Shown one piece after another: positions 26,853-38,906 of a stretch of 64,000 nucleotides of DNA. The notes under the pieces are model-generated. The model was not told where the DNA came from. It did not search any database and saw nothing but the letters and a program-made list of their open reading frames with translations. The translations under genes and the position numbers were made by a program. Position 1 is the first letter of the stretch; the number at the start of each line of letters is the position of its first letter. This DNA is from Cinnamomum chago. Its lineage: Eukaryota > Streptophyta > Magnoliopsida > Laurales > Lauraceae. Location: the NCBI GenBank assembly GCA_038049695.1, contig CP142456.1:79879422-79943421 (forward strand). Direction: 5' to 3'.

Positions 26853-28095
26853 GAAATACTCTTTGACCCTCCTTCATTCAAAACCCATGTTGTAAGGGTC
26901 TTTTTTTTCCCAATTCTGTAGTCATCCCAAAGATTTCCAGAGAAAAATGGCTATCATTCGCTGAATTCAATGTCAATTTGTCTTCCAATCCGATGAGGCC
27001 TCATTAGAAAAAAAAACCTTCTAGTCATACTTTTCATTGATCGTCTTTGTTCCAAATTTTATAAAAAAGATGGATGCCGAATTTTGATTTGCCGATGACT
27101 ACTTACATCCTCACAAGACATGATGCACAACATGAATGACCAAGCTTTGCCATGGCAATAAAAATGATCCATACAATGTGGGTTTTTAGGAAGAAAGAGG
27201 GAGAAGAATGGTTGTATAAGTGGTACAATGGAAACTAGGGTCTATTTCTTTACCAGGATTTCTTATGGGAATATCCCATGCTGGGTTTACTGGGATATGA
27301 TTTGGTATCCAGCCTTTAAGCATTTGCAAATATTATGTTTCTTCACTAGCATATCAATATTGTAGCCACTGAAAATATCTCAAATGACCTTTGAGAATTC
27401 AGAAATTCTGGCTCCTTTGCCTTTTGATGGAATTTCTAAATGCTCAAGTGTAAGGGAACATTCAAGAATCTCATTATGTCTGGGGAATACAAAAATTCTT
27501 CATACAAGAATTCCTTAAACTCTAGCCAAGAAAAAGGCCCAAGAACCATGTATGGCCCAACTAGGCCATGACAAGTAGAGAATTGAAAGATCTCAATGAG
27601 ATTGATTAGTGTGTAAAATGTTATACTTATTTTCCTTGATCTATAGCTCTCAAGTTTAACGAATTGGAAGGCATCATGCATTTGGATTTTAATCCAAAGG
27701 TGAAAGATAGCTGGATGAGAGTTAAAAAAACAAGAGAAAATTGGGCCTGTGTCAATTTAATGGGAGATAGTGATTGTGAGGTGGACTTAATAACAGGTGA
27801 GTCACCTTACACCTTCATTGTACCCTAAGTCCATCGTGTGTGAGGGGTTGGCTTCATCACATATGAGCCATCTTGCACCTTCATCACACTCCCCACTCTA
27901 TGACAACCCAATCAGATCATTTTCTTATATTTATTTGGAATATATTATTCTCTTTACTCACCGTTCTATTAAAATTCAAAAAATGAAGATTTCCCAAAAC
28001 GAAATACTTGACGGCCATAGATTAATGGGTTAAGATTATCTAATGGGCTTGACAATTTGCAACAAGATAGGTCTCATTCAGCTCTTTTCATCCTC

Positions 28096-28129
<34 letters not shown>

Positions 28130-31100
28130 TTAATCCTTTTTAGGGCAAAGGAGTCAAGATGATCTAATGGGCTTGATATTTTGCACAATGAAGGTTCTCA
28201 TTGAGTTCCTTCTTATCCTCCACTTCCACCAAGATTGTCATTGGCCTAGGTGCAGGTGGGCAATATAAGTAGGGTATATTGCACCCATCCTGATTCATTG
28301 CACTAGATCAAACCCCAATATATAATTGGTCTATATCAGGTAGGGTTCCTGGTAGACCATGGACTGACCAAGACCGAACCCTGTCACTCCACAGCCAGCC
28401 AGTCACACACACCCACGCGCACATTAGCTCTCCCGCCACCATCTTGCTAGAGTGCACATTTCCCAGCCTCTGCAGCTTTCGTAGCCAAAACACCCACCTC
28501 CATCTCCGGGTTGTTTCAGGTAACTCCTGTAACTGTCTTTCAGGCCGCCCGTCTCTCCACGAGCAGCAGCAGAACCACCAGCACTTCCTCCCCAAGCGCC
28601 CCTCCAAGGACCAGCGCCACCACTTCCGCAACTCCTTCGCCGGCCTCGACGACGCCAACGCCGCCGCCCAGGACGACGACGACCACCACCCCTTCGAGGA
28701 AGACGAGCTCTTCCAGGGCCTACTCGCCATCGGAACCCTCGGCTCCGACCCTTCCCTCGGCGCCGCTGACCACCACCGCGCCTCCGTCGAGACCATCACA
28801 GAGAAGGACACCGACGTCACTCCCGACGAGCTCAAGCTCATCAACGAGGAGCTCGAGAAGGTGCTGGGAATGGAAGTCAAAGAAGTGGTCAAAGAAGTCA
28901 AAGACGACACTGCTGACGTGTCGTCCGGGAGAAACAGCCACGTGGCAATCGTGTCTGTGAGCAGCGGGAAGCCGTCATCGGTGGAGGCGGCTTCGGCGGA
29001 GAACGCGGCTGCTGTGTGCCCGCTGCAGGGGTACTTGTTTGGATCGCCCATAGAACTGCCGGAGGCGAAAGTGGCTGCGAAGGAGCACCGGACGTCTCTG
29101 GGTGAGCTGTTTCAGAGGAGTAGGATGGCAGAAGAAGGCGGCGGAGGGAGGAACAGTGGAGGCGGAGGGAAGTGGGATAGGGAGGAGAAGAGGGAAGGAG
29201 GAGGAGAGAAGTCTGGGGTCCAGCTAGTGAAGAAGATGCTGAAGCGGCGAGTCAAAGGGACGTGTGACTCGGTCTCTGCCGAAACCAAACTCAATAAGGT
29301 AACAAGTAATAATCGGGTTGTAAACTGGTCCAATTCCAAAAGTACATATATTAAGTATCTAAAGTATATTTGATTAGTAGAAAATTATTTGGGCATGGGT
29401 CCAGGCCCTTTCTTCAGCTCATCATCTTGTTTTAGTCCATTACCTAAAATTTGGGTACAAGAGCAGGAAATGGGCTTCGGTTTGGATCCCTTTCTCAAGT
29501 TTATGTTATAGGCCTGGTTACAGTTTGGAGTCTAACCCAACCTAATTGCCTTTTTGTTGCTGCTAACGGGTAAACGACTATTGCCCCATTTCTTCGCCCC
29601 GTCCTAATGCACACTACACATGTCCCTGCCAAAGAATTTGAACCTAGAGCCAAATTAACAACGAATTACTTGACATTACCGACTCAAAATCAGACCTGAC
29701 TTCATGCGTGTTAACTCAGTGGATCAGAAGTTTGTACCTGAATTGCAAAATATTGGCCCATTCCTAGTCCATCTCTTACAATTATATTTCATATCAGCCA
29801 ACCATATTAACCAAACCACTAAGTGTATGATGTCTGGCACATACACTTGGCTCTGTGTGTATACGCCATTGGCCCTGTGTATTTTGATATCACAATAGTG
29901 GTAAGTGGGGCCAAACCAATATGGGTGGGCCCTGATAAGGTAAGCTAGTGGCGGATGGGCTTATCAGCATCGTCTGATCATGTCTAATTAATTACATTCA
30001 ATGTCTGATATAGAATGCTCTTGCTCTTTTGTAATGTGGCACAGATCCTGCATATCTTCCACCGGAAAGTTCATCCTGAAAGCTCCACATCTGCAAAAAA
30101 AAGCTCAAAGTCTGAGGGTCATGATATGAAGGGCAACAATATTCGCAACGATGGTGCAGGAGATGGTGGAGAACGATTGATCCCTGATCATGACATTATA
30201 GTCTTCCCTGAAAGAGCTATTCGGAAAGAAGGCGTGCGCCGGCAGAAATGCCGCTCGAACCCGCCGCCATTTGCACTCAGCGGCAGTGACTCAAATGGGA
30301 ACAGAGAATACTGGATCAAGACAGATGCAGATTGTAAGTTAAGGGATAATTTTCTCTGCTTTTCCTCATGCATCCAATAGAACAGTTCAAGTGGCCTTAA
30401 GGGGATATACACTAAAGTTTGGTGTATATACTTTTTTGGTATGGTAAATGCTTGCACGTGAGAGTACTTTTGTGGCCCAGCCCAGTTTCATGATCTGATG
30501 TGGCTGATTTCTGGGCCATCTTTATAATATTGGAAAGGACGCTTGTCGGATGGACCACCCTTGGACTGGGCTGGTTTAGCTGTATTCTTAGGTCCATGGG
30601 CTCAACTCGGGCCTCTTTTTCTAGGTGAGAGTTAAATAGCCTCATAATTTACCCATGTGGACCTAGGGTTATAAATGGGTCGGTTCCGGTCCGGGTCCAC
30701 CAACCGGAAACGTTAAGGAGAAGGTGGAACCGGATCTAGACCAAAAACCGGAACCAGAACCATATATGGGATGGGTTTGGATCCGGGTCCAGGTTTAAGT
30801 AGAGAGTGATATTAAAAAAACATGGTTTTTAGGGGAGATTTTTTAAAATTGAGATAATATGTCGGGTCTCGGGTCCATGGGTCCGAACCAAGGTGGAACC
30901 GGACCCGGACCCATTTACTTATCAAGGCCTAAATAAGGACCCAGACCCAGTCTTTAACGAGTCGGAACCTTCGGGTAATCGGAGAATTGGGTACCCATTT
31001 ACGTCCATATAATTGTGGACCTAGTCTGGCTGAGCATATAGTTTTTGAAGGTGGTCCAGCCCTGAATATTAAGCACAATAACTAAACGAGCTGGGCTTGG

Positions 31101-31475
31101 ATGACTTTCACCAAGGTCCACCCAACCCATGATATGCTGAGACGTTACAACCCCTCTCCCTTTGATTGCTAACGGTACCAGGTGGGCCCTAGATAACTTC
31201 TTGCACCAATCTTTTACACCATCCATCGATAGTCAATCTGATCAGTTGACAATTAAACCCGCAGAATGACTGAATTTCCATTTTAATTAGCTGTTACTAC
31301 AATGGTTAGGATCATTTTTTTTTAAAGATTAAAACAGTACAGATCGCGGCTATCTGCTATTTTCTGAAGTGGGTCTCACATCAAAAAACATGGCCCAGCT
31401 CGTTTATCATCATATACTTGGTACTTATTTTCCTTTTCTTCTATTGTCGTTGTAGACCTAGTGTTGGAGCTGTAG
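21529..31475 (+). CDS. LAZY1: LAZY1-type (IGT family) gravitropism protein
   Basis: Five exons: 21529-21534, 23042-23111, 28520-29298, 30045-30333 and 31456-31475. All junctions are GT-AG, and they join to 1164 nt (387 aa plus stop). The 6-nt first exon (Met-Lys) and 20-nt last exon are diagnostic of IGT genes. Residues 1-13 (MKLLGWMHRKFRQ) are conserved region I, LLAIGTLG (93-100) the IGT motif, KKMLKRR (263-269) a basic nuclear-localisation candidate, and ILHIFHRKVHPE (286-297) a conserved block. WIKTDADYLVLEL (375-387) is the conserved C-terminus, known in the family to bind RLD proteins and with an LxLxL pattern. LAZY1 controls shoot gravitropism and branch angle through polar auxin transport. 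Length is between Arabidopsis and rice LAZY1. Exon 3 is GC-rich. Intron 2 is 5408 bp. No frame break is seen. Confidence 0.95.
22457..22720 (+). repeat. Dispersed repeat R, copy 2
   Basis: Lies in LAZY1 intron 1. It carries the block order of copy 1: 'catggggctcacttagatga', 'gattatcccaactcttgatttaa', 'aataagtgtggaattagg'. It is diverged and without coding capacity. Confidence 0.6.
23543..23573 (+). repeat. (TA)n microsatellite in LAZY1 intron 2
   Basis: About fifteen uninterrupted TA units. A second TA array in the same intron is at about 25357-25383. Confidence 0.95.
25560..25800 (+). repeat. Dispersed repeat R, copy 3
   Basis: In LAZY1 intron 2. Shared blocks are 'gtctagctcatgagacccac' plus 'ttagat', 'aaattatcctagcccttt' plus 'atttaa', and 'actcaatccaatagtaa'. 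Same orientation as the other copies; only about 550 bp separates it from copy 4. Confidence 0.6.
26343..26590 (+). repeat. Dispersed repeat R, copy 4
   Basis: In LAZY1 intron 2. Blocks 'ccagctcatgtgacgtgctt', 'acattatcctagtccatga' plus 'tttaa', 'gattcaatccaacaatgag' and 'gcataaaattagg' align in order with copies 1-3. Confidence 0.6.
26798..26850 (+). repeat. (CT)n microsatellite in LAZY1 intron 2
   Basis: About 26 uninterrupted CT units. A long pyrimidine tract in the transcribed strand of a large intron, likely to be length-polymorphic. Confidence 0.95.
27436..27700 (-). mobile_element. Possible retrotransposon gag remnant
   Basis: An 81-residue minus-strand open frame in LAZY1 intron 2 contains SWLEFKEFLYEEFL. 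This resembles the W-x-x-F-K-x-x-F/L-Y-x-x-F segment of Ty3/gypsy capsid (gag) proteins. No protease, polymerase or LTR accompanies it. It could equally be chance; no function is claimed. Confidence 0.3.
28037..28220 (+). repeat. Imperfect direct repeat around an (ATT)n tract
   Basis: Two copies of a roughly 57-bp unit starting 'tctaatgggcttga' and ending 'atcctc' (about 28037-28093 and 28161-28218) flank an (ATT)n microsatellite at 28096-28130. They lie in LAZY1 intron 2, some 300 bp before exon 3. Confidence 0.7.
30664..31013. mobile_element. hAT-type MITE, copy B, in LAZY1 intron 4
   Basis: Starts TAGGGTTATAAATGGGTCGG and aligns along its length with copy A at 8396. Shared stretches include 'accatatatgggatgggt', 'ggacccggacccatttactt' and 'aaccttcgg'. 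It is flanked by an 8-bp duplication TGTGGACC (30656-30663 and 31014-31021). Its right terminus carries a few extra bases relative to copy A. It lies wholly within intron 4, so it should be removed on splicing. Confidence 0.82.
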
Positions 31476-31690
31476 AGACAGGAAGGAGCAGCCATCCCCA
31501 TGATCATAGTCCTTTTAAAGTGATGTGTTTGATGAGATCTGTGTGTGTCCTATGCTTGTTGTGAGTGACTGGTATTTGAGAAACTGAAATATTCTGTGGT
31601 GAGAATGTAGTAAGACTTAATAGTAATGGCTTCCCTACATTTCTCATCTAAATGTAATAAGCTTAAGTTATGAAGTGCCATGCTTGTTTC
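31476..31690 (+). other. LAZY1 3' untranslated region (approximate)
   Basis: Sequence after the stop codon with no coding content. Near-consensus polyadenylation motifs such as AATAAG occur near 31655. The true end is not determinable from sequence. Confidence 0.4.
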
Positions 31691-32026
31691 TCAAGAACCT
31701 TTTTTTTTTTTTTTTTCATTCAGTTATATATGATTGCTATTTAGAGGGAATTTAATGATGGCAATTGGGTCGGGTATGGTTCGGGTTGAGCTGATATCCT
31801 AGACCCTATCACAGTTGAAGTACAATCAATAGATAGAGATGATTCTGATAGGTTTGGCCTGTTGACAGCATGTCTGGCCTTGTAACTCCGTCCTGACCCA
31901 TTTATTGTTTGGGTTGCTAACCCAACCTGAATTGTATGGTTGGCTTCAAAGGTCAGGTCTTGAATTGCAAGCCCTGGCCATTCTCTCCTAGTTCCTATTT
32001 CTTTTATTCATGGTTGACAGGGCCAA

Positions 32027-33460
32027 GAAGATGGTATCCCTATTGAGGTTTGGAGGTGCTTGAGGGAGGAGGGCATAAGTTGGTTGACAAAGCTTTTTAA
32101 TATAGTGCTAAAGAGCAAGAAGATGCCTGATATATGGAGGAAAAGTATTCTTATACCCATATACAAGAACAAAGGAAATATTTACAACTGTGCGACCTAC
32201 TGCAGGATTAAATTGATGAGCCATACAATGAAATTATGGGAGAGAGTAATTGAGAGAAGATTAAGAAGAACAACAAATATTTCAGAGAATCAATTTGGTT
32301 TCATGCCTGGGAGATCAACCATGGAGGCTATCTTTCTCCTGAGAAGGTTAATGGAACAGTATAAAGAAGGCCAAAGAGATTTACATATGGTGTTCATTGA
32401 CTTGGAGAAGGCCTATGACCGAGTTCGTAGGGAGATTCTATGGAGAGTACTGGAAAAGAGTGTGTGTCGCATATATTGAGGCAATAAAGGATATGTATAA
32501 TAGAGCCGTGACATCTATAAGAACGACTAGCGGAGAGACTAAAGAGTTTCCTATCACAATTGATCTACACCAAGGCTCAGCGTTAAGCCCGTACTTCTTT
32601 GCCCTAGTTATGGATGAGATTACAAGACATATTCAGGATAAGGTGCCGTGGTGTATGCTATTTGCAGATGACATTGTTTTAGTGGATGAAACGAGAGAAT
32701 GAGTGAATGCTAAGCTAGAATTGTGGCGAAAAACGTTAGAGACAAAAGGGTTTAGGCTAAGTCGATGCAAGACGGAATATATGGAATGCAAATTTAGTCA
32801 AAGTAGGACACTTGGTAACTTAGAAGTAAGTTTGGGCACACAAAAGATTGTAGAGAAAGAAAAATTTAGGTACTTTGGATCTATGGTGCAACAGGATGGA
32901 GAGATTGATACTGATGTAAGTCACAGGATTCAGGCCGGGTGAACCAAATAGAGGAGTGCTTTGGGGGTCTTGTGTGATCGGAAAGTCCCCCTCAAAGTTA
33001 AAAGAAAGTATTATAAGGTGGCGGTACGTCCAGCGTTGTTATATCGATCAGAGTGTTGGACAGTAAAGCATAATCATGTTACGAAGATGGAAGTTGCGGA
33101 GATGATAATGCAAAGATGGATGTGCGGGATCACAAGGAGAGATAGGATTAGGAATGAAAAGATTAGGGGCAAAGTAGGAATAACACCGATTAAAGATAAA
33201 ATGAGAGAAAATCGACTGAGATGGTTCGGTCATGTTAGAAGGCCCCCAACGGAGGCACCTGTTAAAAGGTGTGAAAGCATGGAGATTGCCCGAAGTAGGA
33301 GAGGGAGACCCAAAAGAAGTTGGAAAGAAACTATTAAACATGACCTTGCCTACATGGATCTAACAGAGAACATGGCCCTAAACAGATTTGATTGGCGTCG
33401 TCAAATCCATATAACCGACCCCACCTAGTGGAAAAATGCTTGGTTTGGTTTGGTTTGGTT
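32027..33460 (+). mobile_element. 5'-truncated RTE-type LINE
   Basis: A degenerate non-LTR pol fragment. From the start it reads [10 protein letters not shown], then [22 protein letters not shown] and LEKAYDR. After a 1-nt frame change near 32455 it continues with GSALSP and the catalytic FADD box (32661-32672). Stops at 32700-32702, 32940-32942 and 32949-32951 interrupt it. The C-terminal part (RRGRPKRSWKE, then IHITDP) stays open to about 33428. The endonuclease domain is missing. The 3' end is a (TTGGTT)n tail. Target duplications are ATGGTTGACAGGGCCAA (32010-32026) and ATGATTTACAGGGCCAA (33461-33477), 15 of 17 matching. It lies about 550 bp beyond the LAZY1 stop. Confidence 0.93.
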
Positions 33461-33477
33461 ATGATTTACAGGGCCAA

Positions 33478-36400
33478 TATGGTTTGGGTCATCCATATGA
33501 TGACATGGTTTCACCAAAAATGAAAGATGCCCCAAAATCTCCTACACTAAACCATTTCTATTACAGTACTGTTTATCATCATCATTCCTGGGCCTGAATC
33601 GGGCCAGGCTTCAAGACCATGCCTATTCAAGATTTAGGCTTTTCTAGGCCAAAGCCCAGACCATGATAATACCGCGACATCAGCCTAGAATAGTTATATA
33701 TATATATATATATATGATCTCGCAATATATTTCCAACATGTTCTCATGATACGTATTTAAAACAGTATTTTCCTGATAATATTATGATATTTTCAATATT
33801 TCTACAGTTAGACACATATTTAAGTGGTTTTTCTGTAAAAATCCCCACAATTTACTTTTCATTACACTTTCCCATTAATGATATCTCAAAAAAAAGAAAA
33901 AAAGTCAAATTTGAATATGCCCAATAGTCACATGTATAGTACCATGATACATCAAATCAACTTTTATAGAAATAGTAAAGAGCCTAGAGCCTCTCATTGA
34001 AGGTGCTGGTGTCATCAGGTAAGGTCAGTCAATAGAAGTGAGAGGAAGTTTCTCTCTACTTTCTGCCCTCTTGAGAAAGAATCCTCCTTTTCTGTTTGTT
34101 TTGACAGAAAAAAGGTAAAATTAGCTCCAGCAGGTATGAAGAGACACTTCTCCTACCTTAAATATTATTTCATGGCTGCTACCAGTTTGACCAGAGCCAT
34201 ATTCTTCTTCAAACTTCAATCCCACGTGTTCTTCTCCTAGCAGCCGCCCGCATGCACCCAATGCAAGTTCGTATCTTCTGAGCCTGGACTCATTAGAACA
34301 TTCATAATATATAGTCTTCACATGAGCTCACTTATTAAAACTTAACAGCTTAAAATAATAGAAGATTTTCTCATCTGTGCACTCCTGAATGAGGACTCTT
34401 GCACAACCCCTTCCCCCCAATTTCACAAGGTCCCATGTGAGCATGAGGAAAATATCTAATTGAAAGTTCGGTCCGTCGTAAAATTAGTCATACATAAAAC
34501 ACATGAATACGATATCATAAAGAAAAAAATAAAGAAAAACATCACTCTAACTTTGAGCCGAATTCGTATTAGAGTGAAATTCGGAAATAGCTCATGTGAC
34601 AGGATAATATTATTTTAAACAATTTAGATTTCTAACGGTTGGGCTCCAACGTGAGGCCTCGCAAATTTCCCGAGCTTTAGAGGATCCAGACTCACCCAAA
34701 GCAGTTTGGGGCACTTAATGGACTAGATGCATGCACTTGATCTGTTTGACACAAATTGGCCACGTTTTGGACCACATGCTGTTGGATACATATAAGCCAC
34801 TAAATAGCCCACATGCTGATGTTGGATAAAGCAGCCCCACTCACCCACTTGACGTCGGGACCCACGGCCTACCAAACAGGCCTTTTTATATGCTGGTATC
34901 TTTCTGTTCTGGTCTCACTCATATAATGTTTTTAACATTGTTTTTTCACACATAGTTGTCATTTGAAAAATATGTCACAAGAGTATATAGAAAAAATCTG
35001 GAATCAGAACAAGGAAGATTTTTAGATTGTATTCACTCAACCCATTTTGAGTCATTATTAGTCATATAAGATTCTGTTTTCAATTATACACAAATTCTGG
35101 GGAATTTTAATACTATAAAGTAAGAATTTTTTTTTAATTGTTTTATTTATAGGTGCATTACTTTGACCATTAAGTCGTAACTTTTTGACGTTGTGCATAA
35201 GTCATCAGAATTTTCAAATGAATGTTACATTTTTATAAGCAACTCATCTACTATGTCAATAAAGAAATCATAATCTTCAGACTTTAATGTCTGATTTTAT
35301 ATTAACAATGGCAAGTACCTGTTTGTGTTATGTAATTGGATTATTAGAATTTTATTTTTATAAGTGGTTAAAAATAAATAATTAAATGTGAATATCCATA
35401 AATGACATCAAATAACCTCCCCTTAATGGAACATGAATGAAGGATGATTGGAAATGAATACTTAGCCATCACCATACTAGTTCAAATGTTAGAAAAGTTG
35501 AGGTTCTATATCCTTAACTTCATTAGCAAGAGATTTCCCCCTCTAAACTTAGTACTCTTATTTTGCAACGTATGCAAGCAGGGGAGGAACTAGAGTCCCC
35601 CACCCCCAAAAACAAAAACAAAACAAAAAAAAAAGGAAAACCCCCATCCTGTTGTAAAAGAAAAAATCTTGTTCCTTTTATATTGACTCTCCAAAAAAAA
35701 TCGGAATACCCCCTCATGCTTTAGAAAGTTTTAATTTGTTTTAATGGACTACTATGTCCAGCCCCTTCTAAGTTTTTCTTTGTATAGGCTTTTCGTTCTT
35801 TTTGGCTTATAGTTGAGCTTGTAGCTATAGCCTTTTGGCATTATTTTGGGGGCAATTTGACCATGTTTTTTCCTTTCTCTTAATGCATATATTCCTTGCC
35901 TTCAATCAAAAAAAAAAGAAAAAAAAGAGATTTTTATATCCTTCATCCATCACCTCTCGCCTCTTTAATAATCTCATGGTAGAGATAATATGACCATAGA
36001 TTCTTATATATTGCATAGACAAATAGCCCCTAAATAATATAGTGTATGCATTTACCACTTTTTGCGAAGCGTACCTAGACACATGACAACCAAGAGGAAG
36101 AGGGGAATGAAGAGGTCAACACATACTTTAGTGTGACCTTGTATCAACCCAAAGAGGGGAAGGGATTGGTTAGCCTTGCCTGTATCAGCCTTATCATTTA
36201 CACTTGCCCTTGATTTTAACTCCTCAAACTTTAATTTACCTATATATCATGCAGATTTGTTGTGATAAAAAAAAAAAAAAAAAAAAAAACTCAATGGTTG
36301 CATATATAGATTGATTATTGTCAGGACTAGGATTATTGCCAATTCAAGGAGATTGGATTGGTCAAACTAAAACTATTATTTATGTAGCTATTAGTGAAGA

Positions 36401-38079
36401 TTTATTGGGAGGAGATTGGATTGGTTAAGTGGTTATATGTGCAGGAAAAAAGTGCTATAAAATGGAAAGGGTGCTTGTAGGCCTTGAGTTTGTATTTCAT
36501 TAGGAATAGTAATACTTTTATTTCTAAAACACCTAACTCATGTTTGAGGGTCCATATGAGCCCTCAAAACAAGAAGTGGATATAGACTTGAATATTGTGG
36601 ATAAGAGGGGTCCACCCTTAACTCTTAATTTAAGAGATTCAAGGCTTGATGACTTTGAACAGTGCAAGTTTCGTGCCAATTTGTAGGGCGAGTTGGGTAT
36701 ATCAGACATGATCATATGTGGACCACCAATCTAAAAAATAAAAGTAGGCATTCAAGATATAAAATCAGCCAGACATATGTATACAATGATATTCATGAGT
36801 CACCACACAAAAGGGCGTGATTATCTGTGAATTGCTGTGAATATGATCAACAGTGATAAAGAAACTCATGTGACCTTTCAAAGGGGCTATGATTTCACAT
36901 GAATACTACATTCCCAAGTGATAATGAAACTCAAGTCACCTTTCGAGGGGAGAAATTTCACATGATATCTACATTTTCCCCATTTCAAAAGTGTCTAGGG
37001 GGTGAGAACGGCGTTAGGTGGACAGCACTAGACGATGAAACTACAGCCCAACTTCCAACATTCCAGTATTGGATTGCTATCTCCATTAAGCAATAAAGCA
37101 ATATAAGAAGTTTCATTAGTCGCTCGATTTAGTGGAAAAATGATCATCTCACACGCAATTAGTGCTTGCAGCGCTGGTAGCTTACCTCATGATTAATTTA
37201 ATACGCGGATTCACCTTTACTTGATCAAAGTTACTCATATGACACGCTACCCTTTGATGTATGTCAATGGCCTCCCACTATTGATTTGCAGTCACAACTT
37301 GTAATTTTCGCAGAAATAGATAATAAAGAATATGCCAAACAACGATGACTGAGTTTTATTAAGTTTTTTGTGAATTCTCTAATGCACCCACCCCATGAAT
37401 TGACACTTTCTCTAATTTGGCACTCATATGAATATATCCACCGCATAATTAAATTTAATAATAAATATATAACACTCTAGAAAACCATTAATCTTAAGCC
37501 ATTAAACTAATTATAATTGTTATGATTCAATTGGAATGATTTTCTCCCCAAAATCTAAACGACACTGAGGCTTTTAGATGACACTTGCATGCAACCAAAT
37601 GATCCCACAGGGATCTTAAATATCTAATTACCTCTGAAGAATTGTGACAAGTATAACCTTGGATGGTAATTACATTTACTACTGTCAAATTCAAATATTT
37701 AATTTGGTCAAACTAAGACACTTGCATGGAAATCCTCCAAATGGTAAGAGTTCACTATCATCCTATGAATCCATGACACTGGTGGACCTAAAAATGTCCA
37801 GAGACTGTGAATCTAGCTAGAATTCTATACTTCGAGTTCCACCTTTTCTTACCCTCAACAAACACCAGTTGAATGCATGACTGACTGACTGCGTTCAACT
37901 GCAAAAACTTTTTTTTTCTCCTCGACAAAGACCACATCTTAGAACGTACAGTCCGTGATGACAAATTGACATAAGATATTTAACTCTACACGTGTTCATT
38001 TTTTTAAGTTAAACAATGACAATTCCACAATACAAGCTCCCATTGATGTTCTTATTTGCAAACCCTGTTTTAAAAAGTG
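33478..38079. other. Intergenic, no gene seen
   Basis: Contains a (TA)n tract at about 33696-33714 and a poly(A) run at about 36268-36289. A segment at about 35725-35930 ends 'gccttcaatcaaaaaaaaaa' and could be the 3' UTR of an L1-type LINE, but it has no coding remnant. No coding region is supported. Confidence 0.45.
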
Positions 38080-38906
38080 CAATTATATTATATAAATAGG
38101 TAAAATCAATTATAATATATTGGAGGGAAAGGTTCTCAATTCAATTTTGACGGCTAACTTTTAAATTTCGTCAAATTATTATATTTTTTAGACGTAGGCA
38201 TCGATTTCGAAATTGGAGTCCGATTTCGCAATCGATTGCAAAATTGGACTCTAATCTCAAATCAATTTGAGAAATTGGATCTCAAATCAATTTCAAGCGA
38301 TAAGCTCTATTAATCAAATCAATTCAAGTGACTTATCCAACTCAAATCCTAACTCTCAAGTTTATCCACCTCAAACTCAAACTCTCAAGAACTCTCCTAT
38401 ATATCCACCTTAAACCCAAACTCTCTAGTTTACAAGTCTGAAATTAGAGTCTAATTTCTCAATTGATTGAGAAATTGGATCTCAATTTCAATTTTAAATT
38501 GCGAAATTTGATCTTCAATTAAGATCTACATCGAGAGTCCACTTTTTTTAACCTTCTTTAGGTGAATTTAAAATTTTAAAATATCAATTATGGCCATAAG
38601 ATTAAAGAGTTTGGATAATGCAAGAATTATTAGGAGATTTTTTTTACAAGTTTTGGGTATGAATTGATTTCTTCAAATTCAAAGTTATCCCTTCATCTAA
38701 AATGAGATCTACCTAATCCGGCTCCACACCATGATTGTAAGAGATACGAAGTAGACTGCTACATCGTGCTTTCTTATATATTTTAATTTTGATTGTGATT
38801 TTTATCATCTCAATATAATCTAAACTAAATATTATTTAAAAATTATATTATTTTTAATATTATAAATTTCATTGCACGTGTTAAGCGCGGGCATGTTTTG
38901 CTAGTA
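38080..38906. repeat. AT-rich low-complexity block with Helitron-like end
   Basis: Low-complexity sequence with short internal repeats: 'gaaattggatctcaa' variants at about 38220-38290 and 38450-38490, and 'ccacctcaaactcaaactctc' units at about 38340-38430. It ends 'cacgtgttaagcgcgggcat' then 'gttttgCTAGT'. A CTAG/T terminus after a GC-rich segment is what plant Helitrons show, but no TC 5' end or perfect 3' hairpin could be confirmed. Confidence 0.3.

Noticed and set aside
28444-28519. Apparent N-terminal extension of the long LAZY1 frame
   Set aside because: This stretch is the end of intron 2. The acceptor at 28517-28519 joins exon 2 in frame and gives the conserved GNSCNC start of exon 3.
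28511-28960. Ser/Thr/Pro-rich plus-strand open frame
   Set aside because: A +1 shadow of LAZY1 exon 3 with no independent support.
28308-29051. 247-residue open frame on the minus strand
   Set aside because: It is antisense to LAZY1 exon 3. The GC-rich third positions of the real gene keep the opposite strand open; the product is low-complexity Ser/Trp-rich and has no domain.
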